A DNA stretch of 64,000 nt from Thermoguttaceae bacterium (GCA_017447865.1 JAFSMO010000045.1:20346-84345), one strand, 5' to 3'; shown: positions 1 to 8,935, counted from the stretch's first letter. Notes: generated by a model from the letters alone, not told the origin. Numbers and translations: made by a program.

Positions 1-1998
1 CGTGAAAGCGACGTCAAACGTGAAAACGCCAACGTGAACGGCGACACCGCGATGGGGATGATGCTCAAGTACGGCTCGGAGGGGGCCAAGGAGTTCGCGC
101 TGACGCATCTGATGAATCCCGCCCACGCCCGCGCTCACGAAGAGGGCGAGATCCACATTCACGACATGGATTTCTACGCCATGACCACAACCTGCTGCCA
201 GATCGACCTTCTGCGCCTCTTCAAAGGCGGTTTCGGAACTGGCCACGGCGAACTGCGCGAGCCGAATGATATTCAGTCCTACGCGGCGCTGGCGTGCATC
301 GCGATCCAGGCGAACCAGAACGACCAGCACGGCGGCCAGAGCATCCCAAATTTCGACTACGCGCTGGCTCCCGGAGTGACCCGGACGTTCCAGAAACTCG
401 TGATCAAGAACCTCGCCAAAGCGCTGGAACTCCTGCTCGACCCGGAAATCGCCCAGGGCGTCAAACCCGCGTGCGAAGAGATCCTGAAGAAAGGTTTCGA
501 GCTGAAACTGGAAGTCCACGAAGAATTCTTTGCCGAGTTTGAAAAGTGGCTGGCGGCGAATCTTCCGGCCGGCACCGAATTTCCGGTGGAAACCGTCAAA
601 AAGGCCAAGGATTTCGCTCTGAAAGAATCCCTCAAGGAAGTGGACCGCGCGACGTACCAGGCGATGGAAGCGCTGATCCACAATCTGAACACGATGCACT
701 CCCGCGCCGGGGCTCAGACGCCGTTTTCTTCGATCAACTACGGTCTGGACGTTACGCCCGAAGGCCGCATGGTCACGAAGAACGTCCTTCTCGCGCAGGA
801 AGCCGGTCTGGGGAACGGCGAGACGCCGATCTTCCCGATCCACGTGTACCGCATGAAAGAGGGGATCAACACGAAGAAGGGCGAGCCGAACTACGACCTC
901 TTCAAACTCGCGTGCCGGGTCAGCGCGAAGCGTCTCTTCCCGAATTTCTCCTTCCAGGACGCTCCGTACAATCTCCAGTACTACCGCCCGGGCCATCCCG
1001 AGACGGAAATCTCTTACATGGGCTGCAGGACCCGCGTCATTGGAAACGTTTACGACCCGGAAAAGGAAATTTCCTACTCCCGCGGCAACCTGAGCTTCAC
1101 GTCGATCAACCTTCCGCGCATCGCCCTGCTCTCCAAGGGCAATCAGGAGTGGTTCTTTGAGGAACTCGAACGGAAACTGGCGCTCTGCTGCGATCAGCTT
1201 CTGGAACGCTTCACGATCCAGTGCTCGAAGCACGTGTACAACTTCCCGTTCCTCATGGGTCAGGGTGTATGGCTTGGCAGCGAAAAATTAAAGGAAACGG
1301 ATTTAATTGGCGAAGTATTAAAACACGGAACCCTTTCCGTCGGTTTCATCGGTTTGGCCGAAACGCTCAAGTGCCTGATCGGGAAACACCACGGCGAGTC
1401 CGAAGAGGCGCAGGCGCTCGGTCTGAAAATCATCGGTTTCATGCGCGACTACATGAACCAGATGTCGGCGAAAAAGCACCTGAATTTCACGCTTCTCGCG
1501 ACCCCCGCGGAAGGTCTTTCCGGCCGGTTCATCAGGATCGACAAAGAACGCTTCGGAGTCCTGCCGGGGATCACTGATCGTGAGTACTACACGAACAGTT
1601 TCCACATTCCGGTGTACTTCCCGATCTCGGCGTTCGACAAGATCCGGCTGGAAGCCCCGTACCACGCTCTGACCAACGCGGGCCACATCACCTACGTGGA
1701 GCTGGACGGCGACCTGACGCAGAACCCGGAGGCTTTTGAGGCGGTGGTCCACGCGATGCGCAAAGCGGGGATCGGCTACGGCGCCATCAATCACCCCGTG
1801 GACCGCGACCCGGTTTGCGGCTTCAACGGCGTGATTCATGACGTTTGCCCGAAATGCGGCCGTCGTGAGTCTGACGGTGGTGTACCGTTCGAGCGTATTC
1901 GCCGCATCACCGGCTACCTCGTCGGGACCCTCGACCGCTTCAACGACGCCAAACGGACGGAAGTCGAGGAAAGGGTGAAGCACCCGGAAGGGAATTAG
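1..1998 (+). CDS. nrdD: Anaerobic ribonucleoside-triphosphate reductase, 3' part
   Basis: Class III ribonucleotide reductase, which reduces NTPs to dNTPs without oxygen using a glycyl radical. The frame is open from base 1 (RESDVKRENANV), so the start and any ATP-cone lie upstream; the GTG at 34 is internal. The C-terminal glycyl-radical loop reads RRITGYLVG, with the radical glycine at codon 1912-1914. Family hallmarks include NANVNGDTAMGMM near the left edge and the HDMDF segment. The C-terminal zinc site normally has two CxxC pairs; here only three cysteines are visible (codons 1816, 1846, 1855), and Asp (codon 1807) stands where the first would be. It ends in TAG and is followed by nrdG, its activase. 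Identity is certain; the missing zinc ligand is the odd point. Confidence 0.96.
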   Translation, partial: RESDVKRENANVNGDTAMGMMLKYGSEGAKEFALTHLMNPAHARAHEEGEIHIHDMDFYAMTTTCCQIDLLRLFKGGFGTGHGELREPNDIQSYAALACIAIQANQNDQHGGQSIPNFDYALAPGVTRTFQKLVIKNLAKALELLLDPEIAQGVKPACEEILKKGFELKLEVHEEFFAEFEKWLAANLPAGTEFPVETVKKAKDFALKESLKEVDRATYQAMEALIHNLNTMHSRAGAQTPFSSINYGLDVTPEGRMVTKNVLLAQEAGLGNGETPIFPIHVYRMKEGINTKKGEPNYDLFKLACRVSAKRLFPNFSFQDAPYNLQYYRPGHPETEISYMGCRTRVIGNVYDPEKEISYSRGNLSFTSINLPRIALLSKGNQEWFFEELERKLALCCDQLLERFTIQCSKHVYNFPFLMGQGVWLGSEKLKETDLIGEVLKHGTLSVGFIGLAETLKCLIGKHHGESEEAQALGLKIIGFMRDYMNQMSAKKHLNFTLLATPAEGLSGRFIRIDKERFGVLPGITDREYYTNSFHIPVYFPISAFDKIRLEAPYHALTNAGHITYVELDGDLTQNPEAFEAVVHAMRKAGIGYGAINHPVDRDPVCGFNGVIHDVCPKCGRRESDGGVPFERIRRITGYLVGTLDRFNDAKRTEVEERVKHPEGN

Positions 1999-2017
1999 TC
2001 GTCGAAATCGGGATTTC

Positions 2018-2083
2018 GGGGCCTGGCTCGGGGGAATGAGCGGAGGGGTAACCGCTCAACCATTTAAATTCATCCCAGGCCCC
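2018..2083 (+). other. Nested hairpin between nrdD and nrdG
   Basis: Outer arms GGGGCCTGG (2018-2026) and CCAGGCCCC (2075-2083) are perfectly complementary. Inside lies a second stem, GAGCGG (2038-2043) with CCGCTC (2052-2057), over an 8-nt loop. There is no T-tract, so this is not a standard terminator. nrdG lacks a clear Shine-Dalgarno, so the structure may set the nrdD:nrdG ratio or stabilise the nrdD 3' end (inference). Confidence 0.6.
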
Positions 2084-2120
2084 AATTCCTCCCGCCAATT
2101 TCAAATCAAAATAAAAAAAG

Positions 2121-2621
2121 ATGAACGCTCCAAAAATTCGTGTCGCCGGAATCGTTGACGAGTCTGTTACTGACGGTCCGGGAATTCGTTTTGTGCTCTT
2201 TCTTCAGGGCTGCCCGCACCACTGTGAGGGATGCCAGAACCCGCAGACCCAGTGTCTGGAAGGCGGAACGTTTATGACCGCTGACGAAATACTGGATCGG
2301 ATCCGGAACGACCCGTTAATCTCGGGCGTGACGTTTTCAGGGGGCGAACCGTTCCTTCAGGCGGAGCTTATCGCGCCGATCGCTCGTGAATGTCACAAGC
2401 TCGGGCTGGACGTCATGACGTACACCGGCTGGACGTTTGAGCAGCTGGTCTCCGCCAAAAATCCGTCGTGGAACCGCCTCATCGCGGAGTCGGACGTGAT
2501 CGTGGACGGTCCCTTCCGGAAGGACCTGCGCAGCTACAACACCAAATTCCGCGGCTCCTCGAACCAGCGGCTGGTGAACGTTCCGCTCTCGCTGCTGATG
2601 CTGAGCGTCCAGACGAACTGA
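2121..2621 (+). CDS. nrdG: Anaerobic RNR-activating radical SAM protein
   Basis: Radical-SAM activase that installs the glycyl radical on NrdD using S-adenosylmethionine and a 4Fe-4S cluster. The 166-residue length is normal for NrdG. The cluster motif CPHHCEGC (CxxxCxxC) sits near residue 31, preceded by VDGPGIR-like VTDGPGIRFVLFLQG and followed by the SGGEPFLQ SAM-binding segment. It lies 122 bp after nrdD on the same strand, the usual gene order. Only an A-rich run precedes the ATG, with no strong ribosome binding site, so translation may depend on the upstream structured spacer. A Rho-independent terminator follows, closing the nrdDG unit. Confidence 0.95.
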   Translation: MNAPKIRVAGIVDESVTDGPGIRFVLFLQGCPHHCEGCQNPQTQCLEGGTFMTADEILDRIRNDPLISGVTFSGGEPFLQAELIAPIARECHKLGLDVMTYTGWTFEQLVSAKNPSWNRLIAESDVIVDGPFRKDLRSYNTKFRGSSNQRLVNVPLSLLMLSVQTN

Positions 2622-2694
2622 TTTTCGAGTTTGAGCAGGCAAAAGCCGGGAGCAGCTGGAAAGATCAGAAAGAAAAACGGTTTTTAAATACGAA

Positions 2695-2735
2695 AAAAGG
2701 GGCTGAAGCTGAATCAGTCCCTTTTCTCTTTCCCC
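2695..2735 (+). terminator. Rho-independent terminator after nrdG
   Basis: Stem AAAAGGGGCTGA (2695-2706) pairs with TCAGTCCCTTTT (2714-2725) with one G-U pair and a 7-nt loop, followed by a T/C-rich tract. The A-run on the left could let it also serve the convergent gene at 2758-3030. Confidence 0.8.
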
Positions 2736-2757
2736 ATTCTTTATTTAAGATTCGATT

Positions 2758-3030
2758 TTACGCGATACTTCCGGCCGTGGTACAGTTTTCGGAAACCTGA
2801 ACGGATTCGAGGAGCGTCCAGTCTCTGCGGTCATAAAACTCTACCGTGTCACATCCGGAACGCCAAATGACGAACGTATTTTCTGATTTGTAGGAAAGCC
2901 CGAGGTAGTAGCCGTTTCTCACGATCGCGGCCATGGAAAGATCTTTATAATCTACGGACTTCCCTTCGATCCTTGAAAGTACATTCACGACAAGATTTAA
3001 AATCGGGTCATTTACTACTGCAGTGTTCAT
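2758..3030 (-). CDS. Small protein of unknown function (90 aa)
   Basis: I do not recognise this family. It is a 90-residue soluble protein with no signal peptide or membrane segment. The sequence is mixed hydrophobic/polar with an aromatic C-terminal half (NTFVIWRSGC, FYDRRDWTLLESV). The ATG at 3030 has an AAGGA Shine-Dalgarno 6-7 nt upstream. It converges on nrdG and shares the terminator at 2695-2735. A short reading frame with a stronger AGGAGG site (ATG at 3094, stop near 3008) overlaps its start in another frame and could be a leader peptide. Coding status is supported by start context and spacing only. Confidence 0.6.
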   Translation of the reverse strand: MNTAVVNDPILNLVVNVLSRIEGKSVDYKDLSMAAIVRNGYYLGLSYKSENTFVIWRSGCDTVEFYDRRDWTLLESVQVSENCTTAGSIA

Positions 3031-3244
3031 TTTTTAGTCCTTTTTTCCTGATCCAAATAAAGGAAACGGGATCAACCAACACCTGACCGGCCATAATCCT
3101 CCTGTAACGGTCGTCAATTCCTTCATCGGAACATTTTTTAAAAAAAATCGAAAGATTTACAGATTCCCGCAGAGTCCCAATAAAAGATAAAGATTCCGCA
3201 AACTAACAATTGACATGCAGAAGAAATCAAGAAAAAACGGAACG

Positions 3245-3270
3245 AGGGAAATATCAGACTCCATTTCCCC
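3245..3270 (-). terminator. Possible terminator downstream of infA
   Basis: On the minus strand GGGGAAAT pairs with ATTTCCCT across a short loop. A T-run (TTTTTT) begins about 7 nt later rather than directly after the stem, so the call is weak. Confidence 0.35.
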
Positions 3271-3289
3271 CGTCATCAAAAGAAAAGAT

Positions 3290-3520
3290 TTATCCGTTGC
3301 GTTCGCGGAAAACGATGCGCCCTTTCGTGAAGTCGTAGGGGCTGATCTCAACAGTCACCTGATCGCCCGGGACGACACGAATGTAATTTTTACGCAATTT
3401 ACCCGCGAGATGACACAGAACGACGTGCTCGCTATTATCGAGTTGAACACGAAACGCTCCGCGGACGGCTTCACGCACAACACCCGTCACTTCAATCGCT
3501 TCTTCTTTACCTTCGCTCAT
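3290..3520 (-). CDS. infA: Translation initiation factor IF-1
   Basis: IF-1 binds the A site of the 30S subunit during initiation. The 76-residue product from the ATG at 3520 is a single S1/OB-fold domain with family motifs [40 protein letters not shown] and [11 protein letters not shown] longer frame starts at 3550, but the start at 3520 has AGGAGG at the right spacing and matches the normal IF-1 length. A strong promoter lies directly upstream (3562-3590), so this appears to be a single-gene unit rather than part of the ribosomal protein operon. Confidence 0.95.
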   Translation of the reverse strand: MSEGKEEAIEVTGVVREAVRGAFRVQLDNSEHVVLCHLAGKLRKNYIRVVPGDQVTVEISPYDFTKGRIVFRERNG

Positions 3521-3561
3521 AGTAGCCTCCTGCCATAAAATAAATCTCAAAAGTTCTCCTA

Positions 3562-3590
3562 ATTATACCCCCATCCTCACCAAGAATCAA
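3562..3590 (-). promoter_or_regulatory. Sigma70-type promoter of infA
   Basis: On the minus strand: -35 TTGATT (3585-3590), 17-nt spacer, perfect -10 TATAAT (3562-3567). Confidence 0.8.
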
Positions 3591-3656
3591 GTAGGGGGAG
3601 CGAGTTTTTTAGAAAATTTTTCAAAAAAATCTTTCAGAAAAAATGGGGGGAATCTC

Positions 3657-3684
3657 TTGACTTTTTCGGGGACCCATGTAAATT
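3657..3684 (+). promoter_or_regulatory. Promoter of secreted glycosidase gene
   Basis: -35 TTGACT (3657-3662), 16-nt spacer, -10 TAAATT (3679-3684), 62 nt before the ATG at 3747. Confidence 0.6.
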
Positions 3685-3746
3685 AAACGGAATAGAGATC
3701 GTTCCTTCCTTTACCCGTTCTTCCTTTAAGAAACAGGAAAATCCCC

Positions 3747-5945
3747 ATGAAATCCCTTTACTCTTTCCTTTTTTTGCTCGCGTTCACCGCTGCGCTTTTC
3801 GCCGATCCGGTCCCCGGAATGAAGGAGGATACGCAGGCCACGTTCGAGAAACGTTTCGCCCCCGTCGCCAATTTCGACCCGGAGTTCTACCCGATCCCCC
3901 AGGGCGGGCAGGCGTGCATCGCGAAAGTGGTTTCCAAACCGGACGACGCGGAAATGGTCATTGATTGCGAATTCACCGCTTCGACCAACGAGCCGGAGTA
4001 CCTTTCCATCGGCACGCCGTACTTCATCCGAAAGCCGGGCTACCTCGCGGCCGTGGACGTTCTGGTCGAGGAGCTGGACGAGAAGACCGGCCAGTACCAC
4101 GAGGTGAACTACCCGATCAACCTGCGCTTCGTGGACCCGTCCGGCGAGTGGCATCAGGTCCGGGCCAACGACCCCATCGGGAAGTGGATGGCCGGGCCGG
4201 TCGAAAGCTCCCGCGACCCGCACTGGGGCGGCGACAATGACGGGACGCTCCAGTTCCCGTGCTCGCTCGAGTTCATCGTGGTGGACCACCCGCACCCGAA
4301 CATTCCGCGAAAAGCCCGCGTGACGTTCCGAGGCGTGAAGTTTTTCAGGAAGAACACCGTTGAGCCGGTCATTACACTCACCGAGCAAGGCCCCGCCGTG
4401 CACCTGGCTCTGGAAGCGCCCGAGACCGGTCTGCCGACGCACGTTTACCGCGTGGGGAGCGTTCCAAAAGGAATGATTTTCGAGGCGAAACTGGCCCCGG
4501 AATTCCTGAAAAAGTTCGAGGTAAATGAAGGAAACGCGGACCAGCTGCCCGAGATCACGCTCGAGGTGAGCGCGTCCAACGACCAGCCCGCGACGAAAAC
4601 CCCGCTCGTGCTCAGGAAGGACGGGACCGCTTCGTTCTCGCTGCCGCTTTCCCGGAAGGTGGGCTTCCAGGCGCTGATCCTGACGCCGAAGTACGCCGAC
4701 CCGGAAACGGGCGAGGTTCAGATGGGCCAGCCGGTGAAATTCACGTACTCGGTGCTTCCAAAGGAAAGCCGCTTCGACGACTGGCTCGGGATCTGCACGC
4801 ACTACTCGCAGGGGTGGAACCTGGAGACGCAGCAATTTCTCCCGCCGGCCGGCATTCGGTTCTTCCGCGACGAAATGCCATGGAGCCGCTGTGAGCGTGA
4901 AAAGGGAAAGTACGAGTTTGACCCGCGCTGGGACGAGTACATCGACCTGGCCCGGGAAAAAGGGCTGGAGCCGCTCCTGATCCTGGACTACGCGAACGGG
5001 CACTACGACGGCGGCGACTTCCCGCACTCGGACGAGGCGGTCCAGGGCTTCGCGAATTACTGCCGCGCGATCGCCACGCACTTCAAGGGCCGGATCAAGT
5101 ACTACGAGATCTGGAACGAGTGGACGGGCGGCTGCGGAATGGGCAATTTCCGGGAGCAAAAGAATAATTCGCCCGAGAATTACGTGAAACTGGTCGCGGC
5201 TGCGTCGAAAGCCCTGCGCGAAGCGGATCCGGACTGCTTCATCATCGGCGGCGGGGGCGACCATCACACGTACCACTTCTGGGCGATCGAGGCCCAAATT
5301 AAGCTCGGCGTGATGAAGTACTGCGACGCTTTTTCGGTCCATCCGTACGAGTACCCCAACACGCCGGAAGGGACCCAAATGGCGCAAAACCTTCAAAAAG
5401 TTCTGGACTGCATGAAGGCCAACGGGTGCGCCGAGCCGAAACTTTGGCTCACGGAACTGGGCTGGCCCACGCACGACGGCGGGAACGGGTTCCCCTCCAA
5501 GGACGCCGCCAGCCGCGAGGCGCTTGAGGCCCAAATGTTCGTCCGGGCCGCGCTGACCTGCCGCTCTGTGCCGGGAGTTCAGAAGTTTTGCTGGTACGAC
5601 CTGAAAAATGACGGGACCGACCCGACGTACAACGAGAACAATTTCGGGATCATTCACCACGACTCGTACCGCTTCCAGCCCAAGGCGGCGTACCAGGCCG
5701 CGGCCGTTCTGAGTGGGTACACGGCCGGAGCTGAGGTGAAACGCTCCGCGAAATACTTCACCGACGACCTGGCGGTTTACGAGATCCAGCGCCCGGATTC
5801 CCCGCTGGTTTACGCGGCCTGGTCGCTCAAATCAGGAAACGCCCCGGTCAAGATCCCGTTCACGTTCAAGAAGGCCGTGAGCCTGTACGGCGAGAAACTC
5901 GACGGCGTGACGGAAGTGAAGAACGAACCGGTCTACTTTGAATAA
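3747..5945 (+). CDS. Secreted clan GH-A glycoside hydrolase
   Basis: Exported glycosidase of 732 residues. A signal peptide (MKSLYSFLFLLAFTAALFA) is followed by about 330 residues of beta-rich sequence and then a TIM barrel. The barrel carries the acid/base motif YYEIWNEW (E458) and the nucleophile motif LTELGW (E570), separated as in clan A families such as GH39 or GH5. FSVHPYEYPN between them is also typical. A beta-strand domain follows the barrel. The exact GH family and substrate cannot be fixed by eye. An AGGA site precedes the ATG by 9 nt. Its TAA stop overlaps the left arm of a palindromic repeat and it converges on the next gene. Confidence 0.8.
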   Translation: MKSLYSFLFLLAFTAALFADPVPGMKEDTQATFEKRFAPVANFDPEFYPIPQGGQACIAKVVSKPDDAEMVIDCEFTASTNEPEYLSIGTPYFIRKPGYLAAVDVLVEELDEKTGQYHEVNYPINLRFVDPSGEWHQVRANDPIGKWMAGPVESSRDPHWGGDNDGTLQFPCSLEFIVVDHPHPNIPRKARVTFRGVKFFRKNTVEPVITLTEQGPAVHLALEAPETGLPTHVYRVGSVPKGMIFEAKLAPEFLKKFEVNEGNADQLPEITLEVSASNDQPATKTPLVLRKDGTASFSLPLSRKVGFQALILTPKYADPETGEVQMGQPVKFTYSVLPKESRFDDWLGICTHYSQGWNLETQQFLPPAGIRFFRDEMPWSRCEREKGKYEFDPRWDEYIDLAREKGLEPLLILDYANGHYDGGDFPHSDEAVQGFANYCRAIATHFKGRIKYYEIWNEWTGGCGMGNFREQKNNSPENYVKLVAAASKALREADPDCFIIGGGGDHHTYHFWAIEAQIKLGVMKYCDAFSVHPYEYPNTPEGTQMAQNLQKVLDCMKANGCAEPKLWLTELGWPTHDGGNGFPSKDAASREALEAQMFVRAALTCRSVPGVQKFCWYDLKNDGTDPTYNENNFGIIHHDSYRFQPKAAYQAAAVLSGYTAGAEVKRSAKYFTDDLAVYEIQRPDSPLVYAAWSLKSGNAPVKIPFTFKKAVSLYGEKLDGVTEVKNEPVYFE

Positions 5946-6140
5946 TTAGGAATTAGGAATGCGTAATGCGTAATTAAAAAAGCCTTCGGCTTTTAATGGG
6001 ACGAAGGCTTGCGGACAGCGGACACGGACAAAAAAAAACATGGTTTTCTGTCCGCTGTCCGTTTTAAAGGCGGCACTCTTTCTGAAACTCACATTACGCG
6101 CCAGCGTCAATTACGCATTACGCATTCCTAATTCCTAATT
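5944..6140. repeat. Palindromic intergenic element, family B copy 1
   Basis: Perfect 32-bp inverted arms (5944-5975 and 6109-6140), built of short tandem words (AATTAGG, TGCGTAA), enclose a core. The core has hairpin AAAAGCC-TTC-GGCTTTT, a nested palindrome of GGACAGCGGACACGGACA with TGTCCGCTGTCC, and then GGCACTCTTTCTG and TTACGCGCCAGCGTC. The arms overlap the stop codons of both flanking convergent genes (TAA 5943-5945; TAG on minus at 6135-6137). The AAAAGCC hairpin with A and T flanks could terminate in both directions. Confidence 0.85.
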
Positions 6141-8702
6141 TCTCTGAAATTCCAGCGCGCAGACGCCGTCGGGGGAGGCGATGAAGAGGATCGGCGTTTC
6201 GTCAAAGACCGCCGAGGCGCAGCCCGTGATGATTTTCCCGAAGTGGAACTGGTCGATCAGAAGCCCGTCCGGCTCGACGAGGAACACGGACGAATCGGCC
6301 CCGAGCAGGACCCAGCCTCTTTCCAGTTCATTTTCGTCCCGGCAGAAAAACGGCAGAACCTTGGGAATATTCCGCTGATACAAGTAATCGGGGAGGTCAA
6401 TATTCCAGCTTTCCTCCCCCTCTTCCGAAAATCCCAGCGCACGAGTATTCCCGTTTGGGCTGATGGCGGTCGCCGCCAGAAAATCGGTTTCGTCTTCGTC
6501 CCGGATGAAATCACACGCCGCCAGCGAATTCAGCGTCCGGCGCGGGATTTCCAGCGTTTTCTCACATTTCAGAGTTTGAGGCTCATAAACGGCGATCCTG
6601 CCGCTCTGGTCCACACTCAGGAGGCGGAGCTTCCCCTGGATCTGCGCCGCCGCGAGCTGCAAAACGTTGGATTCCGTCTCGCTCTTTCCGAGCTCCTCGC
6701 CCTGGAGCGTCAGCTTCCGGATCCCGGTTTCATTCTGGAACGTCGCGTAAATCTCAGGTTTCCCGTCGCCGTCCAGATCCCCCACGATCGCGTCGGAAAT
6801 TGCTTTTTTCAGTGCTTCCGGGGATTCAGGAGGGTAAGCCGTCTGAAGTTTCCAGTCCGAGTCGTAAATGTAAAGCCTTTTCCCGAGCAAGACGAAGCTG
6901 GTCTTCCCGGATTCCTCCGACGTGTAAACCCGGATCTTCGTCAGGAACTCATTTTCAGGAAGCTCCAGCGCATGACGCGCCGCGATTTTCCCCGCCTGAT
7001 CGACTTCCGCCACCCCATTCCCGGATTCCAGGACCAGGATCGAGTTTTTCTGCGGAAGCGGCTGGATCCAGCTCGGCGATTTCAGATCCGTCGTGGTCCA
7101 AATCGTTTTCTTCTGACAAAGAAACGGCTCCGAAGCGGGCAAAATCTTCATTTCTGAAATGGTGATGGGATTAAATTCCGCTTCTTTCAGGAAGATCCCA
7201 TTTTCAACCCACTGCCGGATGGACGCGCGGAAGGTTTCCTCGTTCGTCTCGATTTCACGGATCAGGTCTTTGTAAATCACCTTCCCGTTCAGGACCGCCT
7301 GAATTTTCCGGGCGTAATGCATGACCGGGCGAAAAGAGCTTAATCCGTCACAAAACTGAATGATCCCATGCGAGTCCACCAGGAAACACGAAAACGCCTC
7401 GCCGTTCTGAAGCATCCGCGTGATGATCTCGTCCGAACTGCGCGCCAGCGGGCACGTGAGGCCAAATTTCTCCGCTGCCGCGAGGACTTTCTCGTTGGAA
7501 ACGCTCGGCGGGTCAATGTTCACCCCAAGAAAAACCAGATCTTTCGCGCCGGAGAACTGCCTGTAAAGCCGCTCCAGGTCCTGGAACTTGAACGTATTCG
7601 TGGCGTAAACGCTCCAAAAGAAGCAGAACAGATTTTTGTTTTGGAAATTATACGCGCTGGGGTCCCGACCGTCAAGAGGCCGGAACTGGCATTTCGGAAA
7701 CTCACTTCCGAGGATTTCGATTTGCGGAGCCGTAAACGACGCAACGGGAACCGCCCGTTCCGGGACGTTCATCGCTAAAACCCCCACCCAGTCGAATTCC
7801 GCGTCATTGAATTCAAGCGTCAGGCTCATTTCTTCTTCATTCTCCGGGTCCTTTTCATCCTTCTGAATGATCTGGGCCGGAAGTTCGACCCGACGCAAAA
7901 TGAACGACTGGGAATCGATCCAGAAAACCGATTCTTCGTCTTTCTTCTGAACGGCGATCCGGAAGCACTCGTTTTCGCCGATTTTTCCCGAGTCCAGAAG
8001 CGCGAGCTCCGTCTGCGTGTTCGGGTCCGCCTGATAAAGAAAAGTCGCCAGCGGCTCGGGGCTCATCAGGAAAACCAGCGGCGGCGGAAGATTGCAAAAC
8101 CGGTTTGATTCCACATCCGTGACGGACCAGTAAATCTCCGGCTCACTCAAAAAATCCAGCAGCGTGAGCTCTTTCGGGCACGGCTTCTGCAGAATCAGCC
8201 CCGGCATATCGGGCGTGTAGGCACACAAAAGTTTCCCGTTCGCGAGGATCTGCGTCTGGCCCACTTCAAGCAGCAGGCCGTTCGGGCGCTGGAAATTCGT
8301 CCGGTACACGGTGCGGCGCTCGTGCGTCTGGCCGTTCTGCTTCCAACGAAGAATGATTTCCCCCAGATCCCTGTACGTCCGCGCGTTCTGGTACGCCGAG
8401 ATCATCTGGTCCAGAATGCTCCGCACGGAAACCATTTCCTCAAGTCCCAGAAAATTTCTGCGGGTTGGGCGCTTTGCTTCCAGATCGGGCTCCGTCTCCT
8501 CAGCCGGAACGAGAGGCCCTAAATCTTCACCGGCCTTTTCCTCTGGGCCATCCCCGGGTTCGTCAAAAATCGTAACGAAAACGTCTTCTGCCGGATCTTC
8601 CGAGTGAGCGGGTACATCCGTAGAAGAATGACGGCAGGCGATTCCCGTGAACACGCACACGCAAAAAAAAGCGGTCAAAATGAAACGGACTGCGGCTCGC
8701 AT
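6135..8702 (-). CDS. Membrane-anchored redoxin / beta-propeller protein
   Basis: An 855-residue exported protein from the ATG at 8702, which has a GGAG site 9 nt upstream; an earlier GTG at 8750 is less likely. The N-terminus has a hydrophobic signal ending GIACRHS, possibly a lipoprotein site with an imperfect lipobox. Domains seen: an outer-membrane-lipoprotein-like beta domain (about 75-320); a thioredoxin-fold redoxin segment (about 340-480, FCFFWSVYATN, IDPPSVSNEK, FLVDSHGIIQF) lacking a CxxC pair; and a C-terminal propeller with FG-GAP type DLDGDGKPEI. Planctomycete proteins often pair redoxin with such modules. The partner or substrate is unknown. The missing CxxC argues against simple thiol-disulphide chemistry. 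Confidence 0.65.
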   Translation of the reverse strand: MRAAVRFILTAFFCVCVFTGIACRHSSTDVPAHSEDPAEDVFVTIFDEPGDGPEEKAGEDLGPLVPAEETEPDLEAKRPTRRNFLGLEEMVSVRSILDQMISAYQNARTYRDLGEIILRWKQNGQTHERRTVYRTNFQRPNGLLLEVGQTQILANGKLLCAYTPDMPGLILQKPCPKELTLLDFLSEPEIYWSVTDVESNRFCNLPPPLVFLMSPEPLATFLYQADPNTQTELALLDSGKIGENECFRIAVQKKDEESVFWIDSQSFILRRVELPAQIIQKDEKDPENEEEMSLTLEFNDAEFDWVGVLAMNVPERAVPVASFTAPQIEILGSEFPKCQFRPLDGRDPSAYNFQNKNLFCFFWSVYATNTFKFQDLERLYRQFSGAKDLVFLGVNIDPPSVSNEKVLAAAEKFGLTCPLARSSDEIITRMLQNGEAFSCFLVDSHGIIQFCDGLSSFRPVMHYARKIQAVLNGKVIYKDLIREIETNEETFRASIRQWVENGIFLKEAEFNPITISEMKILPASEPFLCQKKTIWTTTDLKSPSWIQPLPQKNSILVLESGNGVAEVDQAGKIAARHALELPENEFLTKIRVYTSEESGKTSFVLLGKRLYIYDSDWKLQTAYPPESPEALKKAISDAIVGDLDGDGKPEIYATFQNETGIRKLTLQGEELGKSETESNVLQLAAAQIQGKLRLLSVDQSGRIAVYEPQTLKCEKTLEIPRRTLNSLAACDFIRDEDETDFLAATAISPNGNTRALGFSEEGEESWNIDLPDYLYQRNIPKVLPFFCRDENELERGWVLLGADSSVFLVEPDGLLIDQFHFGKIITGCASAVFDETPILFIASPDGVCALEFQRN

Positions 8703-8877
8703 ACCAATTCTCCACGAAGCTCTTGAGGAAGGATTTCCAGTGGACCCCACTCTTCTATTTTACCATTCCTGCAAGATTTTGGAATGGTCCCAAGGCACTT
8801 TTTTCGGTTTCTTTTCCAAAAAAAGTTTTTTTTCCCCGAATTTACCCGAAAATTCGAAAAATTTGTCAGTGAATCGC

Positions 8878-8905
8878 TTGACGTTTGGCCGGAAATGGTT
8901 AAAAT
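8878..8905 (+). promoter_or_regulatory. Promoter of secreted alpha/beta hydrolase
   Basis: -35 TTGACG (8878-8883), 16-nt spacer, -10 TAAAAT (8900-8905). Confidence 0.7.
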
Positions 8906-8919
8906 GAAAAGGAACGTTT

Positions 8920-8935
8920 TCGGAAACGTTTTCGA
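8920..8935 (+). promoter_or_regulatory. LacI-family-like operator
   Basis: TCGGAAACGTTTTCGA is a near-perfect 16-bp palindrome with a central CG, 14 nt after the -10. It resembles the PurR/LacI-family consensus ACGCAAACGTTTTCGT (13 of 16 positions by eye). Its position at or just after the start of transcription fits repression. The regulator is not in this window. Confidence 0.5.

Noticed and set aside
3726..5660. 644-codon open frame antisense to the secreted glycosidase
   Set aside because: It is a frame shadow caused by GC-rich third positions in the real gene. It is Arg/Val/His-rich, lacks a start signal and matches no family.
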